From: Ignavibacteriota bacterium
Lineage (GTDB): Bacteria > Bacteroidota > Ignavibacteria > UBA10030
Assembly (NCBI GenBank): GCA_003142475.1
Contig: PLMK01000078.1
Location: 84,530-139,855, forward strand
Direction: 5' to 3'
DNA: 55,326 bases
Made by a program: the position numbers and the translations under genes. Positions 52,461 through 55,326 of this stretch are shown here, piece by piece. Below the pieces are notes generated by a model. It saw nothing but the letters and a program-made list of their open reading frames with translations, was not told the DNA's origin and searched no databases. Numbering within the stretch: position 1 is the first letter of the stretch; every line of letters begins with the position of its first letter.

Positions 52461-53468
52461 ATGGCACTAAGGCATATTAAAGAAACGAAAAAAAATAGTA
52501 TAACAGTAGGTTTCTTGTTTGATGTCAATAAGAAGCGTTTAAACTTAGTGAGCGTCAATGGCGACATTGGATTTGAGCGAGAAATTACGGACAAGAATAT
52601 CCACCGGCCTGGCTTGGCACTTGCAGGTTATGTCGAGTTGTTCACATACGATCGTGTACAGATTTTTGGTAATACAGAAATTCGATATCTCAACCACTTG
52701 ACATTTGATGAACGTATAAATGCATTTAATACAATTTTTAAATTTGATTTACCCTGCATTTTTGTTACAAGCGAGAATAAACTTGACGATGAACTTGTCG
52801 CAATTGCCACTGAACACCATGTGTCTGTGATTCTTACACCATTAGAGACAACGAAATTTGTTTATTTCATCAGCGATTTTCTCGATGATCATTTCGCCCC
52901 ACAAACCGTTTTACATGGTTCTTTCGTGGACGTTGATGGCATCGGTGTCTTAATAACAGGACGTTCAGGTATAGGTAAAAGTGAAATTGCATTAGATCTT
53001 GTCGAGCGCGGGCATCGTCTTGTTGCTGATGATGTTGTGATGGTCACGCGCAAAGGCGAAGGAATATTAATGGGCGCTGGTTCGGATGTCGTAAAACATT
53101 ATATGGAAATTCGAGGTCTCGGTCTTATCGATGTTCGTTCTATATTTGGTATTAGATCTATTCGGTTTCAGAAAAGAATTGAAATTATTGTTGAACTACA
53201 GGAATGGCGGACTGACATAGAATATACACGGACAGGATTGGATCATGAGGACATTTCCATTTTAGGCGTCAGTTTGCCACACATTAAGCTGCCCATAGTC
53301 CCTGGAAAAAATATTACTGTTATAGTTGAGGTGATTTCAATGGATTATCAACTTAAACACTATGGCTACGATTCTGCGAAAGAGTTTGCAAAACGACTTG
53401 ATGCCGCAATTGCCGAAAAAACAAAGGGAAAACGGGTTATTAATTATTTTGACCATGACTTTGAATAA
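52461..53468 (+). CDS. hprK: HPr kinase/phosphorylase
   Basis: 335 residues from ATG 52461, which has GGGAG upstream; the frame extends to 52428. An N-terminal domain (about 1-130) is followed by the kinase domain with P-loop GRSGIGKSEIALDL near 170, LVADDVVMVTRKG, and the family signature EIRGLGLIDVRSIFG. It phosphorylates Ser46 of HPr in response to ATP and metabolites. No ptsH, ptsI or PTS transporter gene is in the window, so its target in this organism is unknown. A promoter for the next gene starts 14 bases after its stop. Confidence 0.94.
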   Translation: MALRHIKETKKNSITVGFLFDVNKKRLNLVSVNGDIGFEREITDKNIHRPGLALAGYVELFTYDRVQIFGNTEIRYLNHLTFDERINAFNTIFKFDLPCIFVTSENKLDDELVAIATEHHVSVILTPLETTKFVYFISDFLDDHFAPQTVLHGSFVDVDGIGVLITGRSGIGKSEIALDLVERGHRLVADDVVMVTRKGEGILMGAGSDVVKHYMEIRGLGLIDVRSIFGIRSIRFQKRIEIIVELQEWRTDIEYTRTGLDHEDISILGVSLPHIKLPIVPGKNITVIVEVISMDYQLKHYGYDSAKEFAKRLDAAIAEKTKGKRVINYFDHDFE

Positions 53469-53482
53469 CGTGACGGCGATTC

Positions 53483-53511
53483 TTGACAAAGAATCGATAA
53501 TTCCCTATTTT
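53483..53511 (+). promoter_or_regulatory. Sigma70-type promoter for the M23 peptidase gene
   Basis: TTGACA (53483-53488) and TATTTT (53506-53511) are 17 bases apart, starting just after the hprK stop and 50 bases before the ATG at 53561. Confidence 0.65.
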
Positions 53512-53560
53512 CAGCCAGTAGTTTTCTTGATGCAAACTCATTAACAATTTGAATGAGAAT

Positions 53561-54493
53561 ATGAGAAAAACAAAACTTTATCGCTTTTCACTTGGGTCAC
53601 TTACTTTTCAAGAGGCGCGGTGGACACGAACCCGTCTTTTGATATCCGGGTTTCTTCTTGGCATCGTTATTTTCTTTTCTCTCTTTGCCATCAATCATTA
53701 TTATTATAATGATGTTTTTGGACTTGGATTCATTCAAAATAATTCTTTAGTGAATGAAAATAGGGTGCTGCAAAATCAATTGCAATATCTTACACAGCGG
53801 ATTGATGTTATTCAGAAGCAATTAAATTTTCTTGGCAATAAAGGGAATGAATTACGCCTGCTTACTGATTTACCAAAGCTTGATGAAGATCTGCAAAAGG
53901 CAGGAATTGGCGGAACAGACGAACGTGTTGATTTTACTTCGTCATCCAATGTGAACACAATGCTGAACAATTTACTTGCAACTGCAAATCAGGCTGAGCG
54001 AGAATTGCGTCTTCAAACGAAAAGCTATGAAGCTGTGGGAACTGCGTACGACCAGAATAAAGTTCGTTTTGCTCATTTTCCCGCCATCAAGCCGATGGAT
54101 GGATTTTACAATCAAAATGGTTTTGGTATGCGTATGCATCCAATTTTAGGTTACGTTCGTAAACATGAAGGTATTGACATTGACAATGAGATTGGCACGC
54201 CAATCTATGCTTCAGCAGAAGGGACGATAGAATTCACGGGACATAAAGGAGGTTATGGATTGACTCTTGAAATTAATCATGGATTTTCTTTCAGGACGCT
54301 TTATGGACATCTTTCAAAAATCCTGGTGCACGAAGGACAGAAAGTGAAACGCGGTGAACTGATTGCCCATTGCGGTAATACCGGACTTTCCAATGCACCC
54401 CATCTTCACTATGAAGTGCGGATAAATGGTGTTGCGCAGAATCCTACAGATTATTTTTTCGATGATGTAAGTGCGAAAGATTTTCAAAATTAA
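53561..54493 (+). CDS. M23-family murein peptidase, membrane-anchored
   Basis: 310 residues from ATG 53561 (TTG 53549 is also in frame). A basic N-terminus is followed by one membrane helix (about 25-47) and a coiled-coil region (about 65-105). The LytM domain (about 185-300) has NGFGMRMHPILGYVRKHEGIDI (zinc His and Asp), TLYGHLSKILVHEGQKVKRGE and GLSNAPHLHYEVRING (HxH), so the zinc site is complete and the enzyme should be active. It cuts peptidoglycan cross-links or regulates an amidase. It has its own promoter. Confidence 0.93.
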   Translation: MRKTKLYRFSLGSLTFQEARWTRTRLLISGFLLGIVIFFSLFAINHYYYNDVFGLGFIQNNSLVNENRVLQNQLQYLTQRIDVIQKQLNFLGNKGNELRLLTDLPKLDEDLQKAGIGGTDERVDFTSSSNVNTMLNNLLATANQAERELRLQTKSYEAVGTAYDQNKVRFAHFPAIKPMDGFYNQNGFGMRMHPILGYVRKHEGIDIDNEIGTPIYASAEGTIEFTGHKGGYGLTLEINHGFSFRTLYGHLSKILVHEGQKVKRGELIAHCGNTGLSNAPHLHYEVRINGVAQNPTDYFFDDVSAKDFQN

Positions 54494-54534
54494 CTAAATG
54501 ACAGATACTTTTTCTTTTAAGGAATGCAACAACA

Positions 54535-54759
54535 ATGATTTGGACCATCGAGCTAGCAACATACTTAGATGATGCTCCTTGGCCTGCGACAAAAGAAGAG
54601 CTGATTGATTACGCTGTCAGAACTGGTGCCCCGACACAAGTTATCCAAAACTTGGAAGAACTTGATGATTCCGACGAACCGTACGAAAGTATAGAGGAAA
54701 TCTGGCCGGATTATCCCACCGATGAAGACTTCTTCTTCGAGGACGAGAAAGAGTATTAG
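54535..54759 (+). CDS. Small acidic DUF2795 protein
   Basis: 74 residues. The first 50 match DUF2795: LATYLDDAPWPATKEELIDYAVRTGAPTQVIQNLEEL. The rest is very acidic (EEIWPDYPTDEDFFFEDEKEY). No signal peptide. Its stop is 59 bases before a terminator, so it ends the M23 transcript. Function of the domain is unknown; it has been seen in many bacteria as a short stand-alone protein. Confidence 0.85.
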   Translation: MIWTIELATYLDDAPWPATKEELIDYAVRTGAPTQVIQNLEELDDSDEPYESIEEIWPDYPTDEDFFFEDEKEY

Positions 54760-54817
54760 AAACCTAACATTCGAATAAAACATTAGGGTACTTCGGGATT
54801 GTTTGTATTGAATGGAG

Positions 54818-54843
54818 CCCAGCACTTACCTGCTGGGTTTTTT
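54818..54843 (+). terminator. Rho-independent terminator
   Basis: A 7-bp stem CCCAGCA/TGCTGGG with 6-base loop is followed by TTTTTTATTTTT. It ends the M23-DUF2795 transcript and lies 15 bases before the BamA-type start. Confidence 0.92.
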
Positions 54844-54857
54844 ATTTTTAATTTTCT

Positions 54858-55326
54858 ATGTCCAAATTAATTCCAATCATATTACTTGTTTCTTTCTGTG
54901 CTTCTTTATCCCAGGCACAGGTCACTGAACATGGATATGAGGTGGGTACAATTCGTTTCGAAGGAAATAAAGAGCTCAATCATGATCAACTTCTGAATGT
55001 GATTCATACGCGTGAAACTCCGGCAGCAGTGTGGAAATGGATATATAACATATTTAATAAAGAAATTCTTTTGGGACAGAAACCAGAATACTTCGACCCT
55101 ATTACCTTTGCTTCAGACTATCAACATCTAAAAAGTTTTTACGAGGACAATGGATTTTGCCATGTGCAAGTGGATACAAGCATTATTATCAATCCGGACA
55201 AAGATGAAGTTCTTCTTACCTTTTCCATTGCAGAGGGTCGGCAGTCGCTTATTGACACTATCTTGTATAATGGTTTAGAAAATCTTCCACCGGAAATACA
55301 AGAAGAACTTTTATCGAATAGGCAGA
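54858..55326 (+). CDS. Outer membrane BamA/TamA-type POTRA protein (5' part)
   Basis: 156 codons are visible before the window edge. It starts MSKLIPIILLVSFCASLSQA, a Sec signal peptide with a likely cut after SQA, then EVGTIRFEGNKELNHDQLLNVI, the typical POTRA opening. A second POTRA-like segment ends HLKSFYEDNGFCHVQVDTS and LLTFSIAEGRQSLIDTI. This is the plan of BamA (outer-membrane protein insertion) or of a TamA-like homolog; the barrel lies outside the window. The start follows the terminator closely, so its promoter must overlap the upstream region or the transcript may arise from readthrough. Confidence 0.85.
   Translation, partial: MSKLIPIILLVSFCASLSQAQVTEHGYEVGTIRFEGNKELNHDQLLNVIHTRETPAAVWKWIYNIFNKEILLGQKPEYFDPITFASDYQHLKSFYEDNGFCHVQVDTSIIINPDKDEVLLTFSIAEGRQSLIDTILYNGLENLPPEIQEELLSNRQ

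Noticed and set aside
1-55326. CRISPR arrays, insertion sequences, prophage or rRNA genes
   Set aside because: I looked for regularly spaced direct repeats, transposase-like frames, phage genes and rRNA stretches and found none.

Overview
The window looks like a chromosomal segment of a Gram-negative bacterium of the Bacteroidota/Chlorobiota/Ignavibacteriota (FCB) group. I judge this from the gene set rather than from a database search. It has a two-subunit 2-oxoacid:ferredoxin oxidoreductase, a BamA-like outer-membrane protein, an hpf-hprK pair, a YbeY lacking the third motif histidine, DUF494/Smg and DUF2795 proteins, tRNAs without encoded CCA, and AT-rich intergenic DNA. Almost all of it is housekeeping. 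I see no insertion sequence, prophage, CRISPR array or rRNA gene.

Layout. 1-2500 (minus): korA-korB, separated by a bidirectional terminator from a minus-strand operon prs-rplY-pth-rpsF-rpsR-rplI (6418-2688). tRNA-Gln(TTG) lies just upstream of prs, behind a promoter and a terminator-like hairpin. 6715-9842 (plus): bioY, then a Tat-exported DUF362 protein and a membrane polyferredoxin that looks like a NapH-NapG fusion. 10175-14618: a stand-alone receiver domain converges on a minus-strand pair, a GH38 alpha-mannosidase and an orphan ABC-type membrane domain. 14959-15153: tRNA-Glu(CTC) and tRNA-Gln(CTG). 15230-20467 (minus): a tight two-gene unit of a very large membrane-anchored DUF2334/TIM-barrel protein and a processive family 2 glycosyltransferase, the best candidate here for an undescribed exopolysaccharide system. 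20802-24986 (plus): an amidohydrolase, a second receiver-domain protein, an MFS transporter and a lysine-tailed protein of unknown function.

24993-55326 (all plus) is a long run of core genes: prmC, dtd, a phosphoglycerate-mutase-like enzyme, comEC, an rRNA methyltransferase, a Nudix hydrolase, a PfkB kinase with mtnA, recO, htrA, aroC, an HNH protein, trpS-scpA-scpB-rluB, lysS, ctpA, DUF3108, a gamma-carbonic anhydrase, an MBL hydrolase, a hypothetical protein, ybeY, smg, topA, xerC/D, hpf, hprK, an M23 peptidase, DUF2795 and the start of a BamA-type protein.

Working together, these genes cover translation (ribosomal proteins, Pth, PrmC, Dtd, LysRS, TrpRS, YbeY, pseudouridine synthase), chromosome segregation and repair (ScpAB, XerC/D, RecO, TopA), envelope proteolysis and assembly (HtrA, CtpA, M23, BamA) and anaerobic-type ferredoxin metabolism. 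Several junctions use stop/start overlaps, including TTGA as well as ATGA. Good sigma70-type -35/-10 pairs with 17-bp spacers can be read directly at several places, so this organism appears to use ordinary promoters at least in part.
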